Origin: CAAFZY01 sp964410325
GTDB lineage: Bacteria > Pseudomonadota > Alphaproteobacteria > RF32 > CAG-239
Assembly (NCBI GenBank): GCA_964410325.1
Contig: CAYPFN010000009.1
Location: 1 to 64,000 of the forward strand
Length of the DNA stretch: 64,000 bases
Direction of reading: 5' to 3'
The notes below the pieces were generated by a model. That model did not search any database. It was given only the letters and a program-made list of their open reading frames with translations, and had not been told where the DNA came from. The translations under genes and the position numbers were made by a program. How positions within the stretch are numbered: position 1 is the first letter of the stretch; each line of letters starts with the position of its first letter. This document shows positions 62,688 through 64,000 of this stretch, in pieces.

Positions 62688-63804
62688 CTTTTCCAGCCTT
62701 CAAATTGATGACCGTAATGTCAGAAGGTGCCAAAAGCCGCATTGGCGGTCCCCAATATCCAGCACCTCTGGTAATATAAAGTTTGTGGCCATTTTCAATA
62801 TCATCATACATGCCGGCCAAAAAGCCGTTAGCTTCTTTCGCTAAAAAATGGAACGGAAAAATCTGTCCGCCGTGAGTATGACCCGAAACTTGCAAATCAA
62901 ATTTATTTTCTTCATCTTTAATTGTCCGTGGCGAATGCGACATAAGGATTTTATAGTTATCATCAGTAGCGCCAAACAGAGCCTTTTTATAATTAACGGT
63001 TGCCGAACTTGCATCAGGAACACCCGCCAAATAAATACCAGTCTGTTCTATTTCATTACCGGTATTATGCAGAACTTCAAAACCCATGTGCGTAAATTCA
63101 ATCATCCACTTAATCGGCGCATTATAATATTCATGATTGCCGAAACTGAGATAAATTTTTTTAGCTTTGATTTTTTTTAGCTCCTCCATTTTTCCTTTCA
63201 GATTATCCGGCACATCATCAATTACATCGCCGACCAATAACACATAATCGGGATTTTGTTTGTTAATTTCCCCGATAATCTGCCGTATCTGCCACAAGGG
63301 CGTCGCGCGGTCAATGTGCAGGTCACTTGCCACAACAAGACGGGTATTTTCTTTAATCCGCTTATCTGTAATGTTGATATCCTTAACTGTCGGCGTTTTA
63401 TTTGCCTCATATACACTGTACAAAGAAATCAGCAAAGCCAGAACAACCGTTATCAGATTATTACGGTGCAATAAGCGAACGTTATCCGGGCTTAAGTCGG
63501 AGTTATGGGAAACATAATAAACGATATACCATATAACATCGCGGAAAAATAAAAGCATAAACAAAATAAAGGCCAGTCCCATTAAAAAGTAGGAACCTTT
63601 GGCAATAACTGCATACGCTGTGCCATCCAGCCATTTATAGTTGCGGATTGTATGTAAAATCATCGGGCTGAACCAGGCAACAATCAGCAATATCAAAATC
63701 AGAAGTTTTGCCCATATCGGCAAATGACCATACCCCGCCAGCGTTTTATACGTAATCGCCAGACAAGCAAGCATGACAATCAGCATTGCAATAAAAAATC
63801 CCAT
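62680..63804 (-). CDS. Membrane-anchored metallophosphoesterase (YkuE/YaeI-like)
   Basis: A 374-residue protein with four transmembrane segments in the first ~130 residues, followed by a calcineurin-like phosphoesterase domain. Metal motifs are ASDLHID, GDVIDD, GNHEYY, MSHSPR and GHTHGGQ. Close relatives act on lipid or UDP-sugar lipid substrates, for example lipid phosphatases; the substrate here is unknown. First gene of the minus-strand operon with the HAD phosphatase. Confidence 0.9.
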   Translation of the reverse strand: MGFFIAMLIVMLACLAITYKTLAGYGHLPIWAKLLILILLIVAWFSPMILHTIRNYKWLDGTAYAVIAKGSYFLMGLAFILFMLLFFRDVIWYIVYYVSHNSDLSPDNVRLLHRNNLITVVLALLISLYSVYEANKTPTVKDINITDKRIKENTRLVVASDLHIDRATPLWQIRQIIGEINKQNPDYVLLVGDVIDDVPDNLKGKMEELKKIKAKKIYLSFGNHEYYNAPIKWMIEFTHMGFEVLHNTGNEIEQTGIYLAGVPDASSATVNYKKALFGATDDNYKILMSHSPRTIKDEENKFDLQVSGHTHGGQIFPFHFLAKEANGFLAGMYDDIENGHKLYITRGAGYWGPPMRLLAPSDITVINLKAGKDA

Positions 63805-63893
63805 TTCCTCACCTCTTTTGAAATAATATATATTTTATATCCTTATTTCGCAATAATATTTTTTACCATTGCAAATGTTTTTATAGCATGTAT

Positions 63894-64000
63894 TTAAATG
63901 ATTGCGGTGGTAGCTTCAACAACAGAAGATTCTACAGCCGGTTTGCGGCGATAGCAGCGTTTGCGCTTAACGACAGTAATATTTTCTGCCAGAGGCTTAT
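63894..64000 (-). CDS. C-terminal end of an unidentified protein (truncated by window)
   Basis: A minus-strand frame open to the window edge and stopping at 63894-63896. The visible 34 residues are basic then acidic (VVKRKRCYRRKPAVESSVV). Family cannot be told. Confidence 0.35.
   Translation of the reverse strand, partial: KPLAENITVVKRKRCYRRKPAVESSVVEATTAII

Noticed and set aside
1..64000. CRISPR arrays, prophage, plasmid origin or rRNA genes
   Set aside because: No regularly spaced repeats, integrase, phage structural genes, replication-initiator genes or rRNA sequence were seen on either strand.

Overview
The window is 64 kb of an AT-rich bacterial chromosome that reads as an alphaproteobacterium. 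It carries a full-length CckA-type hybrid kinase, an HdaA-like DnaA homologue, a MipZ-like ATPase, a bactofilin next to an M23 peptidase, a family-5 uracil-DNA glycosylase and an nrdR-nusB pair. A soluble [FeFe]-hydrogenase with ferredoxin-type clusters suggests fermentative, anaerobic metabolism. My inference is an uncultured, probably gut-associated alphaproteobacterium; no rRNA is present to fix the taxonomy. Nearly everything is housekeeping, with a few accessory islands and several broken genes.

Layout: 0-11 kb has dnaK behind a heat-shock-like promoter, rlmH, murJ, a DUF2333 gene, an Nfu-type Fe-S scaffold, a Bax-like protein lacking its catalytic Glu, gloB, an orphan sensor kinase and infA. 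11-18 kb has lolA, then the translation/transcription operon rimP-nusA-ylxR-infB-rbfA plus a tiny zinc-ribbon gene. 18-28 kb has an LPG-synthase-type membrane protein, a Sel1-repeat protein, an ABC-F ATPase, mutS, a PhoR-like kinase, a small-molecule kinase whose frame is broken at a run of ten G, and a DMT-like transporter. 28-34 kb is a minus-strand operon (uracil-DNA glycosylase, OpgB-like phosphoglycerol transferase, CDP-alcohol phosphatidyltransferase, DsbD), followed by a decayed outer-membrane barrel gene.

34-46 kb is an envelope and cell-cycle block: msbA, ftsB-like, M23 peptidase-bactofilin, smpB, tRNA-His, a D,D-carboxypeptidase with a SPOR domain, a MipZ-like ATPase, phosphoglucomutase, cckA and hdaA. 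46-50 kb has dnaB, two tandem UPF0260 paralogues and a YgjP-type metallohydrolase. 50-55 kb has pepA, then an HNH-domain protein overlapping a SUKH-family immunity-like gene, and tsaC. 55-61 kb has the hydrogenase, murF, nrdR, nusB, def, hfq and hflX. 61-64 kb has a 154-bp MITE-like element with an 8-bp target duplication and a three-gene minus-strand operon (metallophosphoesterase, HAD phosphatase, unknown protein).

The best candidate for an undescribed system is the HNH-nuclease/SUKH pair at 51930-53869. It has the organisation of a polymorphic toxin with its immunity protein, but the long N-terminal part has no delivery domain I recognise. Other points of interest are the homopolymer-broken kinase, the Bax-like pseudoenzyme, the mobile-element ends, and two small genes (53 and 38 codons), one of which seems to use an ATT start. 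All family assignments are by reading motifs; no database search was run.
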